Assembly (NCBI GenBank): GCA_027459365.1
Contig: DAIDIM010000022.1
Location: 1-12,076 of the forward strand
From: Chlamydiota bacterium
GTDB taxonomy: Bacteria; Chlamydiota; Chlamydiia; Chlamydiales; SM23-39
DNA length: 12,076 nucleotides
Direction: 5' to 3'
Positions within the stretch are counted from its first letter, which is position 1. The number at the start of each line of letters is the position of its first letter. The notes under the pieces were generated by a model, which made no database searches, was not told the DNA's origin, and saw nothing but the letters and a program-made list of their open reading frames with translations. Below are positions 1 to 5,931 of the stretch, one piece after another. The position numbers and the translations under genes were made by a program.

Positions 1-192
1 TTGCGCAATTTGGAGTTTTTCTCCATGAGGTTTCACGAAAAGAACTTCGCCAACAATCACTTTGGCAAAAGGGGGATGCTCATTGATGACAGAATCCACC
101 TCAATTCCAAGGAGGGTCAACGTTTCGCAAAGTGTCTCAACGGGTATATTTAAAGGGAGATATGCCTTGATCAATGACAATGGAATTTTCAT
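1..192 (-). CDS. pheT: Phenylalanyl-tRNA synthetase beta subunit, N-terminal fragment (continues beyond window)
   Basis: Reading the minus strand from an ATG at 192-190 gives 64 uninterrupted codons to the window edge. The protein begins MKIPLSLIKAYLPLNIPVET, has LLGIEVDSV around residues 27-35 and VIVGEVLFVKPHGEKL around 46-60. This is the classic PheT start: an N-terminal helix, the 'GIEV' turn and the first strand of the tRNA-binding (EMAP/OB) domain, where family members read 'V.GkVl.vePHp..dkL'. PheT is the large subunit of the cytoplasmic alpha2beta2 enzyme that charges tRNA-Phe and edits Tyr-tRNA-Phe. Only the beginning is present, so the B3/B4 editing and core domains cannot be assessed. 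The ribosome-binding site is weak (CGGAAA just upstream), and a large palindrome begins 12 bases before the start codon. Confidence in the family is high despite the short fragment. Confidence 0.88.
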   Translation of the reverse strand, partial: MKIPLSLIKAYLPLNIPVETLCETLTLLGIEVDSVINEHPPFAKVIVGEVLFVKPHGEKLQIAQ

Positions 193-204
193 AAGTTTCC
201 GTTT

Positions 205-372
205 TATACTGCGTGGCGTTGAAATTTTAGCGATTTTGAGCGCGTTAAAGCGCCTAAAATTCACGATCTTAGGTGGCATTGTATTTGCTTAATACTATGC
301 CACTTAAGATCGTGAATTTTCGGTAGCTTTCACGCAGCTGAAAAACGCAAAATTTCAACGCCACGCAGTATA
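205..372. repeat. ~168-bp imperfect palindrome (MITE-like or inverted pair of intergenic repeats)
   Basis: The outer arms 205-228 and 349-372 are exact reverse complements over 24 bases (they begin and end with TATACTGCGTGGCG / CGCCACGCAGTATA). The inner arms 256-279 and 297-320 match in 23 of 24 positions. GTATT (281-285) and AATAC (291-295) close the hairpin around TGCTT (286-290). The middle parts of the arms (229-255 and 321-348) are diverged but recognisably related. The two halves are therefore inverted copies of one ~80-bp sequence. No coding potential is seen. The terminal inverted repeats and central symmetry suggest a miniature transposable element or a dispersed palindromic repeat. 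No flanking target-site duplication is evident. It separates the divergent pheT and LysM genes and would lie in the pheT leader if transcription starts upstream of it. Confidence 0.85.
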
Positions 373-385
373 ACTTATTTTTGAC

Positions 386-414
386 TTGGAAGCAATATCG
401 GCGTTGATTACAAT
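386..414 (+). promoter_or_regulatory. Candidate sigma70/sigma66-type promoter for the LysM protein gene
   Basis: TTGGAA (386-391) is followed after 17 bases by TACAAT (409-414), a good housekeeping-type -35/-10 pair. An overlapping TTGACT lies at 381-386 but would need a 22-base spacer. Transcription would start near 421, and an AGGA (427-430) sits 7 bases before the ATG at 438. The promoter lies just outside the right arm of the palindrome. Confidence 0.5.
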
Positions 415-437
415 GAAATTTTTTACAGGATCTTAAT

Positions 438-2030
438 ATGGATGACTCTTCTCAAGAAAAAAAGTTGCGGTTTTTAACAATTGCTCTAATGGCCAGCGGT
501 GCCCTAAATATTGGGCTTATTGCGACAGGGCTTTTCACTCAAGAAAGTGCAAGCCATGTCTCTATTCGGCCGTCAAATTTTGACCGATCGCATTCAGAAA
601 CAGGTCTTGAAAAAGCAATCGCCCAGATGGAAAAACTCTCTTTTCATGAGCTTGTCTCTTTTTTGACAAATCGAGAAAGGGTCGATGAAGGATATTTAAA
701 AAGAGATTTAAGCCTAACATGTCTTGTTGCTTTTCACCATTTTCATTTAGATAAAGCATTGAATTTTACCCCAATTCAAAGACGATCGATTCAGTACAAT
801 GAGACGGTCAATCTTGAGCTTTTTCCAGGAATAACGGATGAACAATTCGAGGGAATTATTAAATTTGCCTATGAAGAAAAGTGGCCTTTAACAAGTCTGG
901 GTCTTTATAAGTTACTAAAAAAATGGCCAGAAACAAAAGACGAAAGTTTGGTGCAAGCGTTTCTTGTGACCCCTGAATTTCATGCCCTTGCAATGCTTTT
1001 TCAAAAATCGGATTCTCCTCAGCTTGTGGGATCTTTAATCCATTTGATTACAGAAGGACCATGGGAATTGCTCGACCAATTTACCAAACAGCAAGCGCAA
1101 CTCTTCGATTTATCGGTCGATCGGAGACGTTCCCTCCTTCTCAGCTATTTAGCAGAAGGGTCAAAAACGGCAGCAAAAATTTTGCTTAACTCCGATTTTG
1201 CCTTTGTTTCTAAACGTTTAGAGGATAAAGGGATCATTAGGATACTTTCGCTACTTGATGAAAAAAGTCCCGAAGCAGAGCGGTTATGTTTAGAAATTCT
1301 CCGCTCTCCAAGATCGGATGCTGTATGGACAAAAGCGGCTCACAATCTCTATTTGTATGCTGGAGAAAATCCTCCTGCAACGATGAATCAAAAAGTTGCC
1401 ATTGACCGCTTTGAGACCCAAAATAGTTCTTTGCCGAATAAAAATACAAACTCTATGCAGGGTGAAAACCCTCAAAATGTGAATCCTTCACCAACTCCTT
1501 CAAATCAACAGAAAAACGGAAACGTAGGACCAACACAATATGGGAACACTACCCCAACTCCTTCAACCCCGCAGAATCGCAATGGGAACACTTCTCCAAC
1601 TCCTTCAAACCAACAGAATCGCAATCTACAAAACGGAAATGTCAGAACTCCACCACAAGATAATTTAATTCCAAACCAGAATGGGGTATACCCGAATCAA
1701 AATCAATATCCGCAAAATAATTTAATTCCTGATCAAAATGGGACATATCAGCAAAACAATAATTCTGTAATTGTCCCTTTGAACGATTATCCAACAAATA
1801 ATCTACAGCCCACAAAACCATCGAACCAGCCTCAACAAAATCAAAAGCCCAACGTCCCTTCAAATACTCAACCAGGACAGACGAGTCATTTACAGCATAC
1901 AGTGAAAGAAGGGGAGAGTTTGTGGAAAATCTCTAGACTATACAATGTGAAAGTGGATGACATCGTGCAGATAAATCATCTGGAAAAAGATCGTTTGCTC
2001 CCAGGCATGGTACTTTTGATACCGAATTAA
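438..2030 (+). CDS. Membrane-anchored LysM-domain protein with Asn/Gln/Pro-rich linker
   Basis: The protein has 530 residues. A short charged N-terminus is followed by one hydrophobic segment (about residues 13-32) that looks like a signal anchor, with no lipobox cysteine. Residues ~50-325 are polar and largely helical with no domain I recognise. Residues ~340-485 form a low-complexity Asn/Gln/Pro/Ser/Thr linker with internal repeats (SPTPSNQQ, NLIPNQNG/NLIPDQNG). Residues 487-530 are a complete LysM domain (HTVKEGESLWKISRLYNVKV ... LLPGMVLLIPN) at the extreme C-terminus. LysM binds N-acetylglucosamine-containing glycans, usually peptidoglycan. The inferred role is an envelope protein anchored in the inner membrane that reaches peptidoglycan through a flexible linker. 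No catalytic domain is seen. The ATG at 438 is supported by AGGA 7 bases upstream. It diverges from pheT and converges on yidD, with 4 bases between the stop codons. The LysM assignment is firm and the cellular role is inferred. Confidence 0.85.
   Translation: MDDSSQEKKLRFLTIALMASGALNIGLIATGLFTQESASHVSIRPSNFDRSHSETGLEKAIAQMEKLSFHELVSFLTNRERVDEGYLKRDLSLTCLVAFHHFHLDKALNFTPIQRRSIQYNETVNLELFPGITDEQFEGIIKFAYEEKWPLTSLGLYKLLKKWPETKDESLVQAFLVTPEFHALAMLFQKSDSPQLVGSLIHLITEGPWELLDQFTKQQAQLFDLSVDRRRSLLLSYLAEGSKTAAKILLNSDFAFVSKRLEDKGIIRILSLLDEKSPEAERLCLEILRSPRSDAVWTKAAHNLYLYAGENPPATMNQKVAIDRFETQNSSLPNKNTNSMQGENPQNVNPSPTPSNQQKNGNVGPTQYGNTTPTPSTPQNRNGNTSPTPSNQQNRNLQNGNVRTPPQDNLIPNQNGVYPNQNQYPQNNLIPDQNGTYQQNNNSVIVPLNDYPTNNLQPTKPSNQPQQNQKPNVPSNTQPGQTSHLQHTVKEGESLWKISRLYNVKVDDIVQINHLEKDRLLPGMVLLIPN
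1491..1729 (+). repeat. Degenerate short tandem-like repeats coding the linker of the LysM protein
   Basis: CCAACTCCTTCAA occurs at 1491-1503, 1554-1566 and 1596-1608. CAGAATCGCAAT occurs at 1572-1583 and 1614-1625. TAATTTAATTCC occurs at 1661-1672 and 1718-1729. The copies are in frame and encode the repeated PTPS, QNRN and NLIP peptides, so the linker appears to have grown by duplication of short units and may vary in length between strains. Confidence 0.7.
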
Positions 2031-2034
2031 ACTC

Positions 2035-2241
2035 CTAAGGGAGATCGATGCCGCCCTTATGAAAAGGGTGGCATTTAGAGATTCTCTTGATGATTTGTAA
2101 AGAGGCTTTGAAGATTCCATATTTTTTTATTGATTCTATAGAATATTCAGAGCAGGTAGGATAAAATCTGCAACAAGTTCCAAAGAAAGGGCTAATTGTA
2201 GCTTGATAACAGCGGAGAATAAAAATCAACATTTGCTTCAC
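2035..2241 (-). CDS. yidD: Membrane protein insertion efficiency factor YidD
   Basis: This 68-residue protein matches the YidD (DUF37/Haemolytic) family along its whole length. It has an N-terminal amphipathic/hydrophobic stretch (MLIFILRCYQATISPFFG), then CCRFYPTCSEYSIESIKKYG (residues 23-42) and the C-terminal CHPFHKGG (57-64). The conserved cysteines are C23/C24, C30 and C57. YidD is a small inner-membrane-associated protein that assists YidC-dependent membrane protein insertion. In many bacteria it lies beside rnpA and yidC, but here it stands alone between a LysM gene and a peptidase gene. The longest frame starts at GTG (2241-2239). An ATG at 2232-2230 would give 65 residues and still contains the whole conserved core, and neither start has a strong RBS. 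The codons for CHPFHKGG form a strong inverted repeat (2048-2074). Confidence 0.93.
   Translation of the reverse strand: MKQMLIFILRCYQATISPFFGTCCRFYPTCSEYSIESIKKYGIFKASLQIIKRISKCHPFHKGGIDLP
2048..2074 (+). terminator. Strong hairpin after the LysM gene, inside the 3' end of yidD
   Basis: ATGCCGCCCTT (2048-2058) pairs with AAGGGTGGCAT (2064-2074) over 11 bp, with one G-U pair on the plus-strand RNA and a 5-base loop. It begins 17 bases after the LysM stop codon. Only three T's follow, so it is not a textbook intrinsic terminator. It may act as an RNA-stabilising 3' hairpin or a weak terminator. On the minus strand the same bases encode the conserved CHPFHKGG motif of YidD, so part of the symmetry may be a by-product of coding. 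Confidence 0.45.
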
Positions 2242-2243
2242 TG

Positions 2244-3839
2244 GTGACGATTATGACACATCCTTTTGTTAAATTTCTCGAAAATTTTGTTCCCCTTTAT
2301 AAAAAAAAGTGTACTCAGCTAAATAAAGCAACTTGGCTTTTAGAAACGACAAGCTCCTCCGATGCTGCAGACTTATGCGCTGATCTCAATACAGAATTGA
2401 AAATTCTTTTGAGCGATCCGGCTTCCTATCATCAATTGAAAAAGTGGTTTGAGGCGGGAGAAATTAAGGATCCGATCCGAGCGCGCGAATTAAATTGCCT
2501 ATTTAGAGCATTTAAACAAAATCAATTCCCGAAAGAGATACTCGAAGAGATTTCCCGAAAAGAGGCCGCTTTAACCCAAAGCTATGGACAATTTCGCCCC
2601 ATTGTTCATGGAAAAAAGATTTCTGAAAACGACATCCGTTCCATTTTAAAGACAGAAAACAGCGTAGAGAAAAGAAAACAGACCTGGGAAGCTTCGAAAA
2701 GTATTGGCAAAGTATTGGCTCCCCAAATTTTGGAGCTTGTCCATTTAAGGAATACGGGAGCAAAAGCGCTTGGGTATTCCGATTTTTTTCAAATGCAACT
2801 TGAATTGCAAGAAGTTGATGGGGATTGGTTATTGGATACATTTGAAGTGGTCGGAAAAAAATCTGATGGGGCCTATTCCTCGATATTGAAAGAGATTGAA
2901 AAAACTTTGAGCGACCGTTTCGGTGTTGTGGAATCAGAATTAGGACCATGGGCTTGGAGTGAACCATTTTGTCAGGAAGATCCGCTCGATGGTCATGATC
3001 TTGACCTTCTCTTGGAAGGGGTAGATATTATCGAGGCATCGAATATTTTTTATGACTTAATGGGATTCGATGTCCGTCCAATTTTAGCAAAAAGTGATAT
3101 GTATGAAAGAGCAGGGAAAAGTCAGCACGCTTTTTGTATGCATGTCGATCGCTTGGGAGACGTGCGCACATTAAACAATGTGAAACCCTCCATGAAATGG
3201 CTTGAGACTGTCCTCCACGAATATGGGCATGCAATCTACGACCTAGGAATTGATCTAGATCTGCCGTGGCTTTTGCGTGAACCACCTCACATGATCACGA
3301 CGGAGGCAATGGCCTTAATTGCCGGTAGACAAGCCTATAGGCAAAACTCTCTTCCCATTCTCGTTGGAGAAAGCTCTCTTAAACGACATCTCATTCAAAA
3401 GGCAGAACAGAGCCTGAAGCGAAGACAACTCATTTTTAGTCGATGGGTTTTGGTGATGACCGCGTTTGAAAGTGCCCTTTATGCAAATCCAGGGCAGGAG
3501 TTAAATGAGCTTTGGTGGACATGCGTTGAAAAATATCAAAAAATTCGTCGACCAATGGGAAGAGAAAAAATGGATGATTGGGCTGCAAAATATCATATTG
3601 GACTTGCACCTGTTTATTACTTCAGCTACTTACTAGGCGAAATGTTTGCCTCTTCCATCCAAGAATCACTTAAAAAAGAGTGCGGAACAATAGAAATCGC
3701 AACAAAAGATGCTGGGGTTTTTCTTAACAACAAGCTTTTCAAGCCTGGGAACAGGATGAAATGGAATGATCTTGTCAAACATGTTACCGGTCATAACCTA
3801 ACACCCGATGCTTGGCTCCGAGAATTCTCAAGTCACTGA
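2244..3839 (+). CDS. M3-like zinc oligopeptidase (gluzincin, HExxH)
   Basis: This is a 531-residue protein without signal peptide or membrane segment. The zinc site is HEYGH at residues 325-329 (numbering from GTG 2244), with the third ligand probably E354 in MITTEAMALIAGR, 25 residues after the second histidine. This is the M3 (thimet oligopeptidase/PepF) spacing. Near residues 450-466, YHIGLAPVYYFSYLLGE matches the His/Tyr-rich substrate-binding segment of this fold. The sequence around the zinc site (HAIYDLGIDLDLPWLLREPP) differs from typical PepF and recalls less studied bacterial M2/M3-like enzymes. The expected role is cytoplasmic cleavage of short peptides. The start may be GTG 2244 or ATG 2253, and neither has a clear Shine-Dalgarno sequence. 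The gene diverges from yidD almost without a gap. It ends in TGATAATAA, three successive in-frame stops. Fold and catalytic class are solid; subfamily and substrate are unknown. Confidence 0.85.
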   Translation: MTIMTHPFVKFLENFVPLYKKKCTQLNKATWLLETTSSSDAADLCADLNTELKILLSDPASYHQLKKWFEAGEIKDPIRARELNCLFRAFKQNQFPKEILEEISRKEAALTQSYGQFRPIVHGKKISENDIRSILKTENSVEKRKQTWEASKSIGKVLAPQILELVHLRNTGAKALGYSDFFQMQLELQEVDGDWLLDTFEVVGKKSDGAYSSILKEIEKTLSDRFGVVESELGPWAWSEPFCQEDPLDGHDLDLLLEGVDIIEASNIFYDLMGFDVRPILAKSDMYERAGKSQHAFCMHVDRLGDVRTLNNVKPSMKWLETVLHEYGHAIYDLGIDLDLPWLLREPPHMITTEAMALIAGRQAYRQNSLPILVGESSLKRHLIQKAEQSLKRRQLIFSRWVLVMTAFESALYANPGQELNELWWTCVEKYQKIRRPMGREKMDDWAAKYHIGLAPVYYFSYLLGEMFASSIQESLKKECGTIEIATKDAGVFLNNKLFKPGNRMKWNDLVKHVTGHNLTPDAWLREFSSH

Positions 3840-3863
3840 TAATAAGTATTTTATAAACTGTTA

Positions 3864-3893
3864 TTGAGCGTAAGTGCTCACTTCAAGTATATT
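3864..3893 (+). promoter_or_regulatory. Candidate promoter of the tRNA-Leu/tRNA-Arg pair
   Basis: TTGAGC (3864-3869) and TATATT (3888-3893) are separated by 18 bases and would start transcription about 10 bases before the tRNA-Leu 5' end. A short inverted repeat TGAGC (3865-3869) / GCTCA (3876-3880) overlaps the -35 region. The assignment rests on consensus similarity and position only. Confidence 0.45.
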
Positions 3894-3909
3894 TGTCCCA
3901 TCATTCTTT

Positions 3910-3993
3910 GCGAAGGTGGCGAAACTGGTAGACGCACTACCTTGAGGTGGTAGCGGGCGCAAGTCCATAGGGGTTCGAGTCCCCTCTTTCGCA
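3910..3993 (+). tRNA. tRNA-Leu (anticodon GAG)
   Basis: The acceptor stem GCGAAGG (3910-3916) pairs with CTTTCGC, with discriminator A at 3993. The anticodon stem CTACC/GGTAG encloses the loop TTGAGGT, giving anticodon GAG (reads CUC and CUU). The TTCGAGT T-loop sits in a GGGG/CCCC stem. A long variable region, as expected of a class II leucine tRNA, lies between anticodon and T arms. The 3' CCA is not encoded, so it must be added enzymatically. The next tRNA follows after 4 bases, indicating co-transcription. Confidence 0.95.
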
Positions 3994-3997
3994 TCTT

Positions 3998-4070
3998 GCA
4001 CTGATAGCTCAACGGATAGAGCACTTGGCTTCGGACCAAGGGGTTGGGGGTTCGAATCCCTCTCGGTGCG
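3998..4070 (+). tRNA. tRNA-Arg (anticodon UCG)
   Basis: The acceptor stem GCACTGA pairs with TCGGTGC, with discriminator G at 4070. The D arm contains AGCTCAACGGATAGAGC. The anticodon stem CTTGG/CCAAG encloses the loop CTTCGGA, giving anticodon TCG (reads CGA). The T-loop is TTCGAAT. It has 73 bases and no encoded CCA. It follows tRNA-Leu by 4 bases. The stop codon of the convergent small ORF on the minus strand begins at the very next base. The only T-rich stretch downstream that could help termination (4071-4085) lies inside that ORF. Confidence 0.95.
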
Positions 4071-4247
4071 TTATTTTCGATTTTTATGCAAAAGCCTTGT
4101 TAGAAGAACGATAATCGCTGCAAGTCCAATCAGAACTAAAACATCAAATGTATACATAATCGCTTCATGCTTACGTACTTGATGCATAATGTAGCTATCT
4201 TTATCTTTCATCATAAAATGATCTTGAAAACGGTCATGGGGTTTCAT
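4071..4247 (-). CDS. Small hypothetical membrane protein (58 codons)
   Basis: The minus strand from ATG 4247-4245 reads MKPHDRFQDHFMMKDKDSYI, a short charged stretch, then one hydrophobic segment at about residues 33-51 (YTFDVLVLIGLAAIIVLL) and a basic tail RLLHKNRK. This looks like a single-pass membrane protein with positive residues on the cytoplasmic side. AAAGGAA five bases before the ATG is a good Shine-Dalgarno sequence. The gene lies 65 bases downstream of recO on the same strand and probably shares its transcript. The same frame remains open 38 codons further upstream, to 4361, and encodes a second hydrophobic stretch but no ATG, GTG or TTG. The true N-terminus may therefore be longer, through an unusual start or a frameshift in the run of eight A's at 4303-4310. 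I do not recognise the family. Confidence 0.6.
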   Translation of the reverse strand: MKPHDRFQDHFMMKDKDSYIMHQVRKHEAIMYTFDVLVLIGLAAIIVLLTRLLHKNRK

Positions 4248-4312
4248 TGTATTTCCTTTGTTATAACCTCCAAATAAACTAACAGAACCAATAATGGCAA
4301 TTAAAAAAAATA

Positions 4313-4888
4313 TTAAGTGAAAGAGAGGAATAACTGTTCGATTTTTTCTTGCATGTGCTTGTCAATTTTTAAGCTTTGTAGGGAATGGAATTGCCGGACA
4401 AAGGTAAGTTGATGGAGGATCTCCTTTTCTTCTGATGAGAAGGGGATGGGGAACTCTTCTTCTCCCAGGTGACCATCATGCAAAAGGAGTTTGAGTCGAA
4501 AGCTTGCTAGAAGAGTTTCTGGATTTAAGGCTATTTTCTGTAGATATGCGCAAGCGAGATTGTAGGGGCCACTTCCTGGTTTTTCTGGAAACTGGGATTT
4601 GAGAAGGTTTTGTGCCATAAGCCCCGCTGTTTTAATGCTTTCATAATTTTTGCGAAGATCGGCCATTTCATTGAGGAGGGTAGCATCAATGAGTGAATGA
4701 ATTTCTCCATTGCGGCGCCGAATCACCCACTCTGCAATCAAAAAAGGGGTGGTGAGGTTCTCACATTCCTTTTTTTTTGACATGACTGTAAGAAGGCCGC
4801 TAGTTGGTGTTAGGATTTTGAGTATTTTTTGTTTTCCTAGATAAGGAATCGCTTGAAGTAAAAGCCCTTCTATTTTTTTTTCTTCCAT
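4313..4888 (-). CDS. recO: DNA repair protein RecO (short, zinc-finger-less form)
   Basis: This is a 191-residue protein. Residues 1-75 have the pattern of the RecO N-terminal OB fold: IEGLLLQAIPYLGKQKILKI, then a loop and 'GLLTVMSKKK'. Residues ~80-185 have the helical C-terminal pattern, including ETLLASFRLKLLLHDG, equivalent to the 'FEL.LL...G' signature. RecO loads RecA onto SSB-coated single-stranded DNA together with RecR and also anneals strands. At 191 residues it is shorter than the usual ~230-250. It has only two cysteines (C42, C113), so the Cys4 zinc finger of many RecO proteins is missing, as in E. coli. The family is weakly conserved, so the call depends on overall pattern and on a position near pheT that resembles, from memory, Chlamydia. 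The gene diverges from hpf with 30 bases between the starts. The RBS is poor. Confidence 0.68.
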   Translation of the reverse strand: MEEKKIEGLLLQAIPYLGKQKILKILTPTSGLLTVMSKKKECENLTTPFLIAEWVIRRRNGEIHSLIDATLLNEMADLRKNYESIKTAGLMAQNLLKSQFPEKPGSGPYNLACAYLQKIALNPETLLASFRLKLLLHDGHLGEEEFPIPFSSEEKEILHQLTFVRQFHSLQSLKIDKHMQEKIEQLFLSFT

Positions 4889-4899
4889 GATAGGATAAA

Positions 4900-4932
4900 T
4901 ATATTATAGAAGAGGCGTATGGAAAAGAGCAA
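4900..4932. promoter_or_regulatory. Divergent promoter region between recO and hpf
   Basis: Only 30 bases separate the two start codons. On the minus strand TATAAT (4908-4903), with TTGCTC (4932-4927) 18 bases upstream, makes a plausible recO promoter whose -35 lies inside hpf. On the plus strand TATATT (4900-4905) could serve hpf with a very short leader, but no good -35 is seen. AAGAGG (4909-4914 area) is the hpf ribosome-binding site. The two promoters overlap and may interfere with each other. Confidence 0.4.
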
Positions 4933-5539
4933 GTTTGAGGGTCAGGAATACCATTTATTTATCGTGGGCAAGCACATTGAAATTACCGATGCGATCAGAC
5001 AATATGTTTTTGAGAAACTTTCTAGAATTGAAAAGATCGCAGATCGAATTATCGATATCCACGTAATCATTGATGCCCAAAAATTAGAACAATCTTGTTC
5101 GATTTTAATGAATTTTATTCACTTTCAAGTGAAAGCAAGTGCAAGTACCGATAATCTCTATTCAGCAATTGATAAGGCTTCCGATCGGGCCATTGCCTTG
5201 ATTAGAAAATATAAGACAAAATTGCAATCAAAGCGGTTCAAAGACTTGACGACAGTAGATATACATGTAAATGTGATCGAACCTCTACAAGATAATCTAA
5301 AGGCGATCAATGACGATATTTTGGCTGAAAATGCACGCCGAGAGGTCGAAAATAAACAGATACATCAAGTTGTTGCCAAAGAAACCATCCCGCTTAAAGT
5401 TCTTACACAAGATGAAGCTGTCATCAAAATGGAAATTTCTGATCTCCCATTTTTAATTTATCGTTCTGAAGAAGATCAAAAGTTAAAGGTCATTTACCGC
5501 CGCGAAGATAGCAACTACGGCTTGGTGCAAGTGCAGTGA
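4919..5539 (+). CDS. hpf: Long-form ribosome hibernation promoting factor
   Basis: The protein has 206 residues with two recognisable parts. The N-terminal S30AE/HPF domain (about 11-120) has VGKHIEITDAIRQYVFEKLS, then the basic helix with IDKASDRAIALIRKYKTKLQ, where DKA and the basic helix are family hallmarks. The C-terminal domain (about 155-204) reads LTQDEAVIKMEISDLPFLIY and ends VIYRREDSNYGLVQV, matching the 'VVYRRkDGnYGLI' signature of the dimerising domain. Long HPF binds the decoding region of the 30S subunit and pairs two 70S ribosomes into inactive 100S particles. A purine-rich AGAAGAGG precedes the ATG. The stop overlaps the GTG start of the next gene, so hpf heads an apparent operon reaching at least 8844. 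Confidence 0.92.
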   Translation: MEKSKFEGQEYHLFIVGKHIEITDAIRQYVFEKLSRIEKIADRIIDIHVIIDAQKLEQSCSILMNFIHFQVKASASTDNLYSAIDKASDRAIALIRKYKTKLQSKRFKDLTTVDIHVNVIEPLQDNLKAINDDILAENARREVENKQIHQVVAKETIPLKVLTQDEAVIKMEISDLPFLIYRSEEDQKLKVIYRREDSNYGLVQVQ

Positions 5540-5931
5540 GGTTATTTGATCCAATTCGTTGCTTGACAGTTGAAGCAACGCCAGAAGAGATAGTAAGACA
5601 AAAATGGATTCGGGCGATGATTGGCCCTTTAGGATATCCAAAAGGTCTACTCTCAGTGGAAAAAGAAATTCCTCAACTGAAGCGGAGGGTCGATGTTCTC
5701 TGTTATACTCCAGGAAATGGAGGTTTAATGCCCCTTCTATTGATTGAGTGCAAGGCAGAGGATGAGGGAATCGTTACAGAAAAACAGATTCTCGGCTACA
5801 ATTTCACAATACAGGCGCCCTTTCTTTGCATGATCCAAGGAGATCAGGCGAAAACATTTTGGAAAGATCAGAACAAGATAGCTTCAGTACCTTTTTTACC
5901 GAGTTACATTCAGTTAATCGCTAAATTATGA
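5536..5931 (+). CDS. Stand-alone HsdR_N-like PD-(D/E)xK domain protein
   Basis: This 131-residue protein starts at a GTG that overlaps the hpf stop (GTGA). It resembles the type I restriction enzyme R-subunit N-terminal family (HSDR_N_2). An N-terminal helix PEEIVRQKWIRAMIGPLGYP is followed by a strand (LSVEKEI), then KRRVDVLCY, LLLIECKAED and QILGYN. The likely catalytic set is D53, E71 and K73 (D-x17-ExK), with Q84 and Y88 following, so the nuclease active site looks intact. There is no helicase or specificity subunit nearby. Stand-alone members of this family are widespread and mostly uncharacterised. The start lacks a separate RBS and probably depends on translational coupling to hpf, and its stop overlaps the next start (ATGA). 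The fold family is likely; actual nuclease activity and target are unknown. Confidence 0.8.
   Translation: MRLFDPIRCLTVEATPEEIVRQKWIRAMIGPLGYPKGLLSVEKEIPQLKRRVDVLCYTPGNGGLMPLLLIECKAEDEGIVTEKQILGYNFTIQAPFLCMIQGDQAKTFWKDQNKIASVPFLPSYIQLIAKL

Noticed and set aside
62..292. 76-codon plus-strand open frame
   Set aside because: It lies antisense to the pheT start and runs into the palindrome; composition and content look like a chance frame, while the minus strand gives an unmistakable PheT N-terminus.
193..437. T-box or attenuator-type riboswitch in front of pheT
   Set aside because: No T-box consensus, Phe-rich leader peptide or terminator with T-tract is seen; the structure is a symmetric palindrome instead.
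1491..1729. Repeated units resembling a small CRISPR or tandem array
   Set aside because: Copies are short, irregularly spaced and in frame, and encode a low-complexity protein linker; no conserved repeat/spacer pattern.
2512..2967. 151-codon minus-strand open frame
   Set aside because: It is entirely inside the peptidase gene on the opposite strand, with no RBS and no family resemblance.
3910..4070. Integration (att) site of a genomic island at the tRNA genes
   Set aside because: No integrase gene is present and I saw no second copy of the tRNA 3' end in the window.
5536..5931. Fragment of a broken type I restriction enzyme
   Set aside because: The 131-codon frame is complete, with coupled start and stop overlaps and an intact D/ExK site, and no helicase remnants follow; it looks like a stand-alone protein.
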